Assembly: GCF_026410385.1 (NCBI RefSeq)
Contig: NZ_JAPMLT010000002.1
Location: 124,001-188,000 of the forward strand
Reading direction: 5' to 3'
Length of the DNA: 64,000 nucleotides
Source of the DNA: Tumebacillus lacus
Lineage (GTDB): Bacteria; Bacillota; Bacilli; Tumebacillales; Tumebacillaceae
Both the position numbers and the translations under genes were made by a program. This document shows positions 20,887 to 29,695 of this stretch, piece after piece. The first letter of the stretch is position 1, and every line of letters starts with the position of its first letter. The notes under the pieces are model-generated. The model had not been told where the DNA came from and did not search any database. It saw only the letters and a program-made list of their open reading frames with translations.

Positions 20887-21771
20887 TCAAAACGCAAACG
20901 ACAGCTGCACCGTCTCGCCTGTCGTCACCGTGACCGGGCTGCTTTGCGACGTCACGCCGTCCGCTGCGACGACGTTGACCGAATACGTGCCCGGCTCCAG
21001 ATCGCCGACGCCAAAATGACCTTCCATGTCGGTCTTGACCAGATAATACACGCTGGCATTGGAGACCGACACCGACAGCATCGCCGCCGGAGTGCCGAAC
21101 GAATCGGTGACCGAGCCCGCGACCGCACCAGCGGTCTCGGTGGCCGACTGTGTGAAATGTGCGCGGACCGTCACCGTACCGTCCGCTTTGACGAGCAGAT
21201 TTTGATATTGAACGGACGACTCGGTCATCGGGTCAAGCACATACAGCGCATAGGAACCGGCCGGCAAGCCGCCGATGGCGAACTGGCCGCTCATGTCGGA
21301 CTGCTTCTTCCACACGCGCCCGTTCGAACTCAGTTGCACCGTCGCGCCTTGGATCGGCCAGCCGTCCCAGCCGATCACACCGCCTGTGACCGCTCCATAC
21401 TCCGCAGACGGTCCGTCGCCAAACACAAAGTCTGCCGTCCGCACCTCGTCTGCTGCAAGCGTCACATACTCCGAGATGTGATCAAAATAGAAATCCGGAC
21501 CTGCCAGTACCGAATAGGAGCCCGGCAGGATGTCGGGAATCGTGTACACGCCGTGCTCATCCGTCATGCCGTTCCATTGCGACCATCCATCCGATACGGA
21601 GACGGTCATCATGTGCAGCGGTTGACCGTACTCATCGATCATCGTGCCGGTCAGAGTGGCCGTGCCGGGCGTCGTCGCCTGAGCCGGAGTGAACAAATAC
21701 AGGAATACCAGGGCAAGTGCCAACAAGGCCGTCGCCAAACAGCGGCCGTTTGTAAATAAACGAGATTGCAT
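20887..21771 (-). CDS. Secreted carboxypeptidase-regulatory-like repeat protein
   Basis: The 294-aa protein has a signal peptide (basic start, LATALLALALVFLYLF, cleavage near AQA) and three beta-sandwich repeats. Each repeat contains a G.V.D..G.P or similar turn followed by T...G.F.I..L.PG.Y, for example GVYTIPDILPGSYSV, GQFAIGGLPAGSYAL and GHFGVGDLEPGTYSV. This is the CarboxypepD_reg/SdrD-B-like fold used as spacers or ligand-binding modules outside the cell. There is no LPXTG anchor, so it is probably secreted free. The ATG at 21771 follows GGGAGG. Function unknown. Confidence 0.85.
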   Translation of the reverse strand: MQSRLFTNGRCLATALLALALVFLYLFTPAQATTPGTATLTGTMIDEYGQPLHMMTVSVSDGWSQWNGMTDEHGVYTIPDILPGSYSVLAGPDFYFDHISEYVTLAADEVRTADFVFGDGPSAEYGAVTGGVIGWDGWPIQGATVQLSSNGRVWKKQSDMSGQFAIGGLPAGSYALYVLDPMTESSVQYQNLLVKADGTVTVRAHFTQSATETAGAVAGSVTDSFGTPAAMLSVSVSNASVYYLVKTDMEGHFGVGDLEPGTYSVNVVAADGVTSQSSPVTVTTGETVQLSFAF

Positions 21772-21817
21772 AAGTAAGCCTCCCTTTTGTTATCTGCGAA
21801 TCTATTTCTATGAACTC

Positions 21818-21846
21818 ACTATACATAAGATATAAGCTGTTTACAA
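21818..21846 (-). promoter_or_regulatory. Sigma-A promoter of the secreted repeat protein
   Basis: TTGTAA (21841-21846), 17-base spacer, TATAGT (21818-21823) on the minus strand, about 46 bases before the start codon. Confidence 0.6.
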
Positions 21847-21907
21847 GGTTTTTTGAAGTCAAATTAAAGACGAATATTTTACTTCTGCCCGGACATCCTG
21901 AACCGTG

Positions 21908-21936
21908 TTGCTCTCCCACAGGGGCTGTGATATATT
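21908..21936 (+). promoter_or_regulatory. Sigma-A promoter of helD
   Basis: TTGCTC (21908-21913), 17-base spacer, TATATT (21931-21936), about 50 bases before the TTG start of helD. Confidence 0.55.
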
Positions 21937-21988
21937 GGAACCTCTCGTCGGTTCAGGCGAAAAATTCTCACTACGGAGGTAACTGATC

Positions 21989-24139
21989 TTGGAGCCTGAG
22001 ATTCAAAGTGCCTATCAAGAAGAGTTGCAGCGGCTCGAAGAAACCGCTGCCGAGATTGACCGCCAGATCCAGACCCTGGCCGGGATTCCCCGCTACTACG
22101 GAGATGACCTGACAGAACAAGCGTTGGAAAACGTCCGGGAATCCCGCCGTCGAAGCCTCGCCATCGCGGAGCACGAACCGTATTTTGGCCGACTCGACTT
22201 TCAAGAGCAAGGCCGCGAACACGCGCAGCCGCTCTACATCGGCAAGGTCGGCGTCGAGGACGATGAGACGGGCCGACTGCTCGTCATCGACTGGCGCGCC
22301 CCGGTCGCGTCGCTGTTCTACTCCTTCACCGGCGGCGATGACAGCATCGCCTACGACTCGCCGGACGGGATGATCAAAGGTCTCGTTTATTTGAAGCGAA
22401 ACCTCGTGATCCGCAAGCAGATCCTGCAACGCGTCGTCGACGCCTACGTCAAAGGCGGCGACAACCTCGCCGTCGCCGATGAGTTTCTGCTCTACCGCTT
22501 GGAAGAAAACAAAGACAATCGCCTGCGCGACATCGTCTCGACGATCCAAGAAGAGCAGGACCGCATCATCCGGGCAGCCAAAAACACCGCCCTCGTCATC
22601 CAAGGCGTGGCCGGGAGCGGCAAGACGACCGTCGCGCTGCACCGACTGGCGTTTCTGTTGTATCAATACCGCGAGAACATCCGTGCCGAGCGCATGATCA
22701 TCTTTGCGCCCAACTCGATGTTCCTCGACTATATCTCCGGCGTGCTGCCGGAGCTCGGGGTCGGCGGCATCCAGCAGACCACCTACACCGACTGGGTGCT
22801 CGACGCGCTGGACCGCGAAGTCGAGCTGGCCGACCCGGCGGAGCGACTCGCTCATTGGTTCCAGATCGGCCCGCATCGCCCCGTGGCGGACGACACAGCC
22901 CCCGGCCGCTTCAAAGGCGCGGTCGCGTACAGGACCTACCTCGACCGCTGTCTCGACCGGTGGGAGCAGGACGCCCTGCCCGCCGAAGACTTTGAGCCGT
23001 GGGACGGTGCCCGGCTGCCCGTCGCGACGATCCGCGACTGGTTCCACACCGAGTATCGACACTACCCGCTGATGAAGCGTCGCGAGCGGGTGATCGCCCG
23101 CCTCAAGCGCTGGGTCGAGATGGAGCTCGACAAAGTCTGGGAGCTTCATTTGAAAAAAGAGCACAAAAAAACGGCGGCCTCCCGCCTGCGCGCCTATCAA
23201 AAGGCGTGGCCGGAACTGACCCCGTTCGGATTTTACAAGCTCGTATTTGCCAAGACGAAACGTCCGCACTGGCTGCCGGACGATCTGCTGACCGAGATCC
23301 CAGCGGCGATCGTCGAGGCGTCGAACAAATTATATAAGAAAAAACAGGTCGCCCTCGAAGACCTCGCCCCGCTGATGCACATCCACCAGCGGTTCCAAGG
23401 CATTGACGGCAACGATACGTTTGACCACGTCGTCATCGACGAAGCGCAAGACTTCTCGCCGTTCCAAGTGGCGGTGCTGAACGAGCGCACGCGCGGCGGG
23501 TCGTTCACCATCCTCGGCGACCTGTCGCAAGGCATCCACTCCTATCAAGGTATCCGCGACTGGCAGGAGTTTCTCTCTCTGTTCCTCGGTGAGGAGCGCT
23601 CCGGCTATTTCCGCCTCGACCGCTCGTACCGGTCGACGATGGAGATCATCCACTTCGCAAACGAAGTCATCGCCCGCTCCGGCGACCCGGTCACGCTGGC
23701 CAAACCGGTCTTTCGCTCCGGCGAACCGGTGCGCGTCGAACACGTCGCGCCGGAGCAACGCCTCGACGCGATCCTCCGCACCGTCCGCGAACTGACCGGC
23801 GGCACGGCCGACACCGTCGCCGTAGTCGGCCGCACCGACGACGAGTGCGCGGCGATCCACGCCCACCTCCGCGAGCAGGGGCTCGAAGCCACGCTGATCA
23901 CCTCCAAGCAGACGGCGTACAAAGGCGGCCTGTCCGTCCTCCCCGTCTACCTGACGAAAGGCTTGGAGTTCGACGCCGTACTGATCACCGACGTCGACGC
24001 CGACCACTACGAACGCAACGCGCAGGATGCCAAGCTGCTCTACGTCGGCTGCACCCGCGCTCTGCACCAACTGCACCTCCACTTCAGCGGCGACGTATCA
24101 CCGCTGATCGAGGGCATCGACACAGACGCAAACGTATAA
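21989..24139 (+). CDS. helD: HelD, RNA polymerase-recycling SF1 motor protein
   Basis: HelD (716 aa) removes stalled RNA polymerase from DNA. The N-terminal coiled coil (EELQRLEETAAEIDRQIQTL) reaches into the secondary channel. The family-specific block YIGKVGVEDDETGRLLVIDW and DWRAPVASLFY is present, followed by split UvrD-like domains: Walker A QGVAGSGKTTVALHR, HVVIDEAQDFSPFQ, LGDLSQGIHSYQG and VYLTKGLEFDAVLI. The TTG start at 21989 has CGGAGGT eight bases upstream. No drug-resistance partner is adjacent, so a general transcription role is likely. Confidence 0.94.
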   Translation: MEPEIQSAYQEELQRLEETAAEIDRQIQTLAGIPRYYGDDLTEQALENVRESRRRSLAIAEHEPYFGRLDFQEQGREHAQPLYIGKVGVEDDETGRLLVIDWRAPVASLFYSFTGGDDSIAYDSPDGMIKGLVYLKRNLVIRKQILQRVVDAYVKGGDNLAVADEFLLYRLEENKDNRLRDIVSTIQEEQDRIIRAAKNTALVIQGVAGSGKTTVALHRLAFLLYQYRENIRAERMIIFAPNSMFLDYISGVLPELGVGGIQQTTYTDWVLDALDREVELADPAERLAHWFQIGPHRPVADDTAPGRFKGAVAYRTYLDRCLDRWEQDALPAEDFEPWDGARLPVATIRDWFHTEYRHYPLMKRRERVIARLKRWVEMELDKVWELHLKKEHKKTAASRLRAYQKAWPELTPFGFYKLVFAKTKRPHWLPDDLLTEIPAAIVEASNKLYKKKQVALEDLAPLMHIHQRFQGIDGNDTFDHVVIDEAQDFSPFQVAVLNERTRGGSFTILGDLSQGIHSYQGIRDWQEFLSLFLGEERSGYFRLDRSYRSTMEIIHFANEVIARSGDPVTLAKPVFRSGEPVRVEHVAPEQRLDAILRTVRELTGGTADTVAVVGRTDDECAAIHAHLREQGLEATLITSKQTAYKGGLSVLPVYLTKGLEFDAVLITDVDADHYERNAQDAKLLYVGCTRALHQLHLHFSGDVSPLIEGIDTDANV

Positions 24140-24170
24140 AAAGGAGCCTCCCCGCGAGGCTCCTTTCTTT
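24139..24170 (+). terminator. Terminator after helD
   Basis: GGAGCCTC / GAGGCTCC hairpin followed by TTTCTTT. Confidence 0.9.
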
Positions 24171-24192
24171 AATCTCCTCCATAAATAACGAT

Positions 24193-24221
24193 TTGAAAAA
24201 CATGGAATAAAAGGGTAAACT
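24193..24221 (+). promoter_or_regulatory. Sigma-A promoter of the propeller lipoprotein
   Basis: TTGAAA (24193-24198), 17-base spacer, TAAACT (24216-24221), about 42 bases before the start codon. Confidence 0.6.
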
Positions 24222-24262
24222 TGATCTTGGCAACGATGATTTTTGAAAGGAGATTTTTCCTT

Positions 24263-25252
24263 ATGTATAAACGCACGCTGCTCGCTGTCTCGCTGACGGC
24301 CGCCCTGCTCACCGCAGGATGCTCCTCCGGCGGGAACGAGCCGACTGTGGCCACCGTCAATACTACCAAAGACAAAAAACAGCCAGACCCCAACCAGATC
24401 ATCATCGGACAAGTGACCGGGCTCGGCTACTCGGCAGACGGCACCTCGCTGTATGCGGCGACAGACAACGCGCTGCTCCCTCATAAACGGGAGGGCTGGT
24501 TGGCTCCACTCAACCGCTACGACCTCACCTCGCTGATCACCACCGAAAAGACGATGTACATCTCCGGCCGCGACCCGGAACAGGGCAGCACGCCGCTCGG
24601 ACTGCTCAAAAGCGCCAACTCCGGCAAAAAATTTGAATCGTCCGCGCTCGCGGGCGTTGCCGCTCTGCCGACGACCACCGCCGCCTCGTATCGCAAAGGC
24701 ACGCTGTACACCTACAACAAAGAGGCACAAGGCGATTTCAAAGCCGGTCTCTACATCAGCGACGATCAAGGCGAAACGTGGCGCCCGACCGAGATGATCA
24801 TTCAAAAATCGGACATCCGCGCGCTCGCCGTCCACCCGGATCACGGCAACGTGCTGGCGATCGGCACGAGAGAGGGCATCCTGTTCTCCGAAGACAGCGG
24901 CAACACCGTGCTCGTCGAAAGCCCGTTCTTCAAAAACACCACGGCGATGGCGTTCGACCTGAACAACCCGGACACGCTGTTCGTCGCCACGCAGGATGAA
25001 AAAGGCTCCTACCTGTACGCCTTCCACAACTATCGCAAACTGCGCAGCGCGCCCAAAAGCGGCTTCACCTACTCACCGCGGATCACGCTGCCACAAGGCA
25101 ACCGGATCACCGCCGTCGCCGTCAATCCGAAAGTCGACGAGATGGCCATCGCCACCGAGAGCGGCAACATCTATCAGTTCCCTCGCACCAAACCGTCGAT
25201 GGCCAGCGCCGCACTCACGCAGCAAGGCACCGTGCAGATTTTGAAAAAATAG
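24263..25252 (+). CDS. BNR/Asp-box beta-propeller lipoprotein
   Basis: The 329-aa protein has a lipoprotein signal (LLAVSLTAALLTAGC with Cys-20) and repeated propeller blades. Asp-box-like turns SDDQGETW and SEDSGNTV are visible, as are blade ends such as ALAVHPDHGNVLAIGT and AMAFDLNNPDTLFVAT. Related proteins are annotated as sialidase-like or HCF136-like, but no catalytic residues can be assigned. It is probably an outer-surface scaffold or binding protein. The ATG at 24263 follows GAAAGGAG; the in-frame upstream start at 24221 lies inside the promoter. Confidence 0.85.
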   Translation: MYKRTLLAVSLTAALLTAGCSSGGNEPTVATVNTTKDKKQPDPNQIIIGQVTGLGYSADGTSLYAATDNALLPHKREGWLAPLNRYDLTSLITTEKTMYISGRDPEQGSTPLGLLKSANSGKKFESSALAGVAALPTTTAASYRKGTLYTYNKEAQGDFKAGLYISDDQGETWRPTEMIIQKSDIRALAVHPDHGNVLAIGTREGILFSEDSGNTVLVESPFFKNTTAMAFDLNNPDTLFVATQDEKGSYLYAFHNYRKLRSAPKSGFTYSPRITLPQGNRITAVAVNPKVDEMAIATESGNIYQFPRTKPSMASAALTQQGTVQILKK

Positions 25253-25277
25253 CGCATAGACTGGCTAACGAACGACC

Positions 25278-25312
25278 AAAAGGATGCCCGCCGCATGCAG
25301 GCATCCTTTTTT
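25278..25312. terminator. Bidirectional terminator
   Basis: AAAAGGATGCC / GGCATCCTTTTTT hairpin between two convergent genes. Confidence 0.92.
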
Positions 25313-25334
25313 CAGAAACACAGGAAGACGAGAC

Positions 25335-25673
25335 TTACCGATTGCCCGGACGCTCGTTCGGATCTTTCTGCCCGTCGCCGCCCTCGACCTGCAACTCCAT
25401 CTCGTCCAGTTGCTGTTGCAACGCTTCCAGCACTTTGTCGCCGTTGACTTGATCGGTCTGCGTGACATCGTGCATCGGGTGCATAAACATGCCGGACTGA
25501 GCCTGCAGCGTCTCCATCGCAATCGTGTTGCTCGCGTCCTCGGTGATGTATTGGCGATTGTCGGTGGACGCGTCGCCGGAGAGGTGCTGAACCGGATAGT
25601 TCGGATCATCGGTCAGCCGCAGTTGTTTTTGGTTGGTAAAATCCTTAAAACTCTGCTTTTTGCCTTCTGTCAC
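25335..25673 (-). CDS. Hypothetical hydrophilic protein, 112 aa
   Basis: I do not recognise this family. The product is polar, rich in Gln, Asp and Asn, has no signal peptide or membrane segment, and ends in a short coiled-coil-like stretch (ALQQQLDEMELQVEGG) followed by a Pro/Asn-rich tail. A cluster HPMHDVTQTD may bind metal. The GTG at 25673 lies eight bases after AAAGGGGG; a TTG two codons earlier is the alternative. Coding status is supported by the ribosome binding site, the shared terminator and the lack of a better frame. Confidence 0.6.
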   Translation of the reverse strand: MTEGKKQSFKDFTNQKQLRLTDDPNYPVQHLSGDASTDNRQYITEDASNTIAMETLQAQSGMFMHPMHDVTQTDQVNGDKVLEALQQQLDEMELQVEGGDGQKDPNERPGNR

Positions 25674-25763
25674 ACGCAAAACCCCCTTTGCTCCTGCCTG
25701 ACACTAAGATTCCCCGCCTGAAAACGCTTATGCCTGTTTCGTCAAAAAAGGAGGCTACACTCA

Positions 25764-26972
25764 ATGAACCCGAAATTTTCCTACGGGAAGATCTTCGCGA
25801 TCGGCAGCGGATTTTTTGCGATCTCGGTCGTCTGGATGGTGTACAACACGTTCATGCCGCTGATCCTCAGCGAATTTATCCAGTCCAGTGCCTTGCGCGG
25901 TGCGATCATGGGACTCGACAACCTGCTCGCCGTCTTCCTGATCCCCTTTATCGGCGTCTGGTCGGACCGCACCTCGACCCGCTTCGGCCAACGGCTGCCG
26001 TTCATCGTCGTCGGCATGCCGCTCGCCGCTCTGCTCGTGATGCTGTTGCCTTTGTCAAACGGAGCCTTGTGGACGTTGCTGGCTGTCGACGTGCTGTTCC
26101 TGCTGTCGATGACCGTCTTCCGCGGTCCGGTCATCGCCTTGATGCCCGACCACACCCCGCCGGTCAAACGCTCGTCGGCCAACGGTGTCATCAACCTGAT
26201 GGGCGGCATCGGCGCGCTCGTCGCCCTGTTTGTGCTCGGCAAGCTCTGGGATACGCACCACGCCTACCCGTTCCTCGCAGCGGGCGCGATCATGCTGCTC
26301 GCGTTCGGCTTTCTCTTCTTCGCCGTCGACCGCCGTCCGCCGTATGCAGAGCCGTCGACCGATGACAGCGAATCGCTCGGCTCGTTCCGTCAAAATCTCA
26401 GCCAGTTGTTCAGCACCGAACACCGCCCGCAGCTCTATATTCTGATCGCCATCTTCCTGTATTTCATCGGCTATGCGGGCGTCGAAGCGCAGTTTTCCAC
26501 CTACGCCGTCCACCATCTCGGCGTCACCGGCGGCCAGGCGGCGACCGCGCTCGGCTTCTTCTCGCTCTCGTTCGTGCTGTTCGCGCTTCCGGCCGGCTTT
26601 GTCGGCACGAAGATCGGCAAGGCGAACGCGATGAAAATCGGCCTGATCCTGATGCCGGCTACCTTTGTCCTGATCCCGTTCTTCTCGTCGCTCACGATCA
26701 TCAAAGTCCTGCTCCTGCTCGGCGGCATCGGTTGGGCGCTGATCAACGTCCAAGCCTACCCACTCGTCGCCGACCTCGGCGGCAAACAGCGGATCGGCCT
26801 GTTCACCGGGATGTACTACTTCTTCTCGATGGGCTCCTCCATCGTCGCGCCGTTCCTGCTCGGCCTCGTGATGGACTTCCTCTCGTACCCGGCCCTGTAC
26901 TACGTCGGTTCGGCCTCGGTGCTGCTCGGCCTGTGGTTCCTGCACACCGGCGTCAAAAAGCTCTCTGTCTGA
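25764..26972 (+). CDS. MFS transporter (SLC45-like)
   Basis: The 402-aa protein has about 12 hydrophobic segments and the MFS loop 2-3 motif GVWSDRTSTRFGQRLPFI. This is the form seen in SLC45/sugar-proton symporters. The second half starts with FLYFIGYAGVEAQFSTYAV. AAGGAGG precedes the ATG. The substrate, perhaps a disaccharide, cannot be read from sequence. It stands alone, with its terminator overlapping the 3' end. Confidence 0.88.
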   Translation: MNPKFSYGKIFAIGSGFFAISVVWMVYNTFMPLILSEFIQSSALRGAIMGLDNLLAVFLIPFIGVWSDRTSTRFGQRLPFIVVGMPLAALLVMLLPLSNGALWTLLAVDVLFLLSMTVFRGPVIALMPDHTPPVKRSSANGVINLMGGIGALVALFVLGKLWDTHHAYPFLAAGAIMLLAFGFLFFAVDRRPPYAEPSTDDSESLGSFRQNLSQLFSTEHRPQLYILIAIFLYFIGYAGVEAQFSTYAVHHLGVTGGQAATALGFFSLSFVLFALPAGFVGTKIGKANAMKIGLILMPATFVLIPFFSSLTIIKVLLLLGGIGWALINVQAYPLVADLGGKQRIGLFTGMYYFFSMGSSIVAPFLLGLVMDFLSYPALYYVGSASVLLGLWFLHTGVKKLSV

Positions 26973-26989
26973 TGACAGAGAGCTTTTTT
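26955..26989. terminator. Terminator overlapping the MFS stop codon
   Basis: AAAAAGCTCTCTGTC (26955-26969) / GACAGAGAGCTTTTTT (26974-26989), a 15-bp stem with the stop codon in the loop. It also serves the convergent MOSC gene. Confidence 0.95.
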
Positions 26990-26996
26990 ATCAGTG

Positions 26997-27668
26997 TCAG
27001 GCTTCGTTTGCCTTCTTTTCCAGTTCCGCCAGTTGCTTCTCCAGACCCTCACGCCACGCTTGCGACAGTTCCGGGACTGCGAGAATGCGCTTGATACTCT
27101 CGACGTTGTTTTTCTCGAGGAAGCGCGCATGGTTCGTGAACGCCACCGTCACGCCGAGCGGATGACGCTCCAGCAGCCGCAGTTCCTGACCGGCCTCGAC
27201 ATGACCTTCCTGCAAGACACGGAGATAAAACCCGGTAAATCCGGTTTGCATCACTTGAAGCCCGACTTTGTCGACGCCGTGGGCCATCGCGATTTTAAAG
27301 CAAGGAATCCGCGCTTCCGTGATCTGCACCACCGCTTCGCCGAGCGCAAACGTGTCGCCGATGCACAGATCGTCCTCCAGCATCCCCTGCACCGTCAGAT
27401 TCTCCCCAAACGCGCCGGGGGTCAGCTCTTTGCCAAACACTTTTTCCCAATAGGGGTAGTGTTCGACCGGATAGACGCACACCGCTTTGTCCGGCCCGCC
27501 GTGAAATTCCAGATTGGCTTGCTGATCGCCTGTCAGATTGGTTTTCCCGAGAAACACCGGACCTGCCACCGGCTGTTTGAAAAAGGCGGTCTCCACCGGC
27601 TTGCCTTTATACTCCGCCAGTTTCGGTCTTGCCACTTGTATCGATAGCACACGTGCGGTCGTCATCAT
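26997..27668 (-). CDS. MOSC-domain protein (YiiM-like), copy 1
   Basis: The 223-aa protein has the MOSC fold with EFHGGPDKAVCVYPVEHYPYW, GAFGENLTVQGM and the conserved Cys in ARIPCFKIA, plus the C-terminal three-helix extension of the YiiM type. YiiM-like enzymes reduce N-hydroxylated compounds using molybdenum cofactor; the Cys binds the metal. A paralogue lies 6 kb away, also on the minus strand. Partner reductases are not adjacent. Confidence 0.88.
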   Translation of the reverse strand: MMTTARVLSIQVARPKLAEYKGKPVETAFFKQPVAGPVFLGKTNLTGDQQANLEFHGGPDKAVCVYPVEHYPYWEKVFGKELTPGAFGENLTVQGMLEDDLCIGDTFALGEAVVQITEARIPCFKIAMAHGVDKVGLQVMQTGFTGFYLRVLQEGHVEAGQELRLLERHPLGVTVAFTNHARFLEKNNVESIKRILAVPELSQAWREGLEKQLAELEKKANEA

Positions 27669-27785
27669 CGCTTCCCCATTTCCCCAAGATCTTTTCCTTA
27701 TTTTATCGGGAACTGGCAGGAAAATCCACAGGGCTCCAGAATTATTGTCATATAAAATAATTTATATTCATGGAGTTGCTCATAA

Positions 27786-28349
27786 ATGTTTAACAGAACT
27801 CACTTCCCCGTACACTTCGACCTGCGCCCGGTTACTTTATCGGATGCTGACAGCCACTTTGCCTTGATCGACGGCAGCCGGGACTACCTGCGCCGCTGGT
27901 TGCCGTTTATCGACGACAGCCGCTCGCCGGAAGACTCGCTCGGCTTTCTGCAATACGCCCTGCAAGCGCAGGAGGAAGGGTCTGCGATGTACTTCGCGAT
28001 CCTCTCGGAGGGCGAGTTTGCCGGTGTGATCGGCTACCACCGCATCGACCGTGAAAACAACATCGCCACCGTCGGTTGCTGGCTCGGCCTGCCCTACCAA
28101 GGGCGGGGACTGGCTCACGCGGCGTATGCGGCGGTGATCGAGTACGCGTTTACCGAGTTGGACATGAATCGCGTGCAGATGTTCGTCTCCACCGACAACG
28201 AGCGGAGCAACCGGGCCAAGGAGCGGCTCGGCATGACCCGCGAAGGCCTGATTCGTCAGGCGGAATGGCTGTACGACCGCTACGTCGACCACTGCATCTG
28301 GTCGATCCTGCGCGACGAATGGAACCAGAGAGAGGAGCCTGCCCGATGA
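27786..28349 (+). CDS. GNAT acetyltransferase (RimL/YdaF-like) next to the radical SAM gene
   Basis: The 187-aa protein is a RimJ/L-type GNAT: FDLRPVTLSDADSHFALID at the start, WLGLPYQGRGLAHAAYAAVI as the acetyl-CoA loop (QGRG) and RSNRAKERLGMTREGLIR near the end. Its stop codon overlaps the start of the radical SAM gene (ATGA), so the two are translationally coupled. In RiPP operons such enzymes often acetylate the peptide or confer self-protection. Here that is inference. Confidence 0.85.
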   Translation: MFNRTHFPVHFDLRPVTLSDADSHFALIDGSRDYLRRWLPFIDDSRSPEDSLGFLQYALQAQEEGSAMYFAILSEGEFAGVIGYHRIDRENNIATVGCWLGLPYQGRGLAHAAYAAVIEYAFTELDMNRVQMFVSTDNERSNRAKERLGMTREGLIRQAEWLYDRYVDHCIWSILRDEWNQREEPAR

Positions 28350-29671
28350 CGACGACCGACTACTCCTATTTGCAAAAAGCCACCCCGCGTCAGATCGATC
28401 GGCTCGCCTCGCACCTCCTGCGCCGCTATCGGGAAAAGGAGCAAAAAAGCGGGCTGTCGATCGTCTATGACATCACCTACATCTGCAACCAAGCCTGCCC
28501 CGGCTGCTGCGTCTCCGCCATCGCCTACAAGAAAGGCACGGAGATCGCGCCGGAGTCACACGGCCATGATTTTCAGGGAATTTCAAAAGTTCTGCACAAG
28601 ATCCGCGCCTACCTCGACTCGCGGCCGGACCTGCCGTTCTTTCTGGACTTTGGCGGCGGGGAACTGACCCTGCGCCCGGATTGGAAAGACATCGTGCGCC
28701 TCGCCTCGGAGCTGTTCGGTCGCGAGTCGGTCGGCATGAACACCAACGGCACCCGCGCGTCTGTGGAGGACCTGCTGGAGATCGAGCCGTACATCTCGTA
28801 CATCGGCATCTCCATCGACGGATTGGAGGAGTATCACAACCGTTGGCGGAAAACGGTCGAAGGCGTGAACTCGTACCAAAAGACGATGACCTTGATCTCG
28901 CAGATGATCGAGCACCCGTCCCTGCGCGACAAACTGGACATCACCACCGTCCCGACCAAGGACAACCTCGCCCAGATCCCCGATCTGATGCGGGAGTTGC
29001 ATGCGCTGGGCATCCGGCATTACTCGGTGCACCGGGCGATGCAGGTCGGCCGCTTCTGGGAGCGGGACGAGCTGCTGCCGGGCAAGGAGGACTATTTTGA
29101 CCTGCTCCTGCGCCTGATCGAGACGGGCGAGGAACTGGGCATGAACGTCCACCTGCACCATTCCATCGAGTCGATCTACACCGCGCTGCTGCTCGGTCAC
29201 AACACGTACGCCGGCGACAACATCGGCAATCCGGACCGCAAAGCGTCGCTTGGCATCGACCCGTGGGGCCGCGTGTTCTTCGATCCGTGGTGCACCGTCG
29301 CGCCGTGGGACAAACTGGCGAGTTCCTCGCTGCTCGACGACGGCATGGACTTCGAAGACATCCTGCGCTCGCACGGCGGCGTGCAGGATCTGATCGACTC
29401 CTACTGCCGGATCGAGACCCGCTGCCAAGGCTGCCCGGTCGCCTGCTCCGGCGGCAACCGCATCGCCTCCGCCGCCCAGCACATCCGCTCCACCCGCGGC
29501 CTCAAAGCCAGCGCCGTCACCCGCGACGACCTGCTCGGAGCCCTCGCCGCCGTCGACCCGGCCTGCCCGCTCTACCGCGACGGCGACACCTTCGCCCCGC
29601 CTGACGATGCCGACCTGCTCGACGTGCTCCGCCCCTTCCGCGAAGCAGCCCGGGGTGCGGCTCAGAAATAA
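28346..29671 (+). CDS. Radical SAM/SPASM-type peptide maturase
   Basis: The 441-aa protein has the cluster-binding motif CNQACPGC (residues about 47-54, CxxxCxxC) and SAM-binding FLDFGGGELTL and VGMNTNGTRAS. The C-terminal Cys group CRIETRCQGCPVACSGG resembles a SPASM/twitch domain holding extra iron-sulfur clusters. This architecture is typical of enzymes that crosslink or modify ribosomal peptides. The ATG at 28346 follows AGAGGAG and overlaps the GNAT stop; an open frame reaching back to 28076 is a shadow. The likely substrate is the 27-aa peptide encoded 2.2 kb downstream on the other strand. Not PqqE: the gene context is different. Confidence 0.88.
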   Translation: MTTTDYSYLQKATPRQIDRLASHLLRRYREKEQKSGLSIVYDITYICNQACPGCCVSAIAYKKGTEIAPESHGHDFQGISKVLHKIRAYLDSRPDLPFFLDFGGGELTLRPDWKDIVRLASELFGRESVGMNTNGTRASVEDLLEIEPYISYIGISIDGLEEYHNRWRKTVEGVNSYQKTMTLISQMIEHPSLRDKLDITTVPTKDNLAQIPDLMRELHALGIRHYSVHRAMQVGRFWERDELLPGKEDYFDLLLRLIETGEELGMNVHLHHSIESIYTALLLGHNTYAGDNIGNPDRKASLGIDPWGRVFFDPWCTVAPWDKLASSSLLDDGMDFEDILRSHGGVQDLIDSYCRIETRCQGCPVACSGGNRIASAAQHIRSTRGLKASAVTRDDLLGALAAVDPACPLYRDGDTFAPPDDADLLDVLRPFREAARGAAQK

Positions 29672-29695
29672 GAAAAAGGAGCGATCCTCTACAGC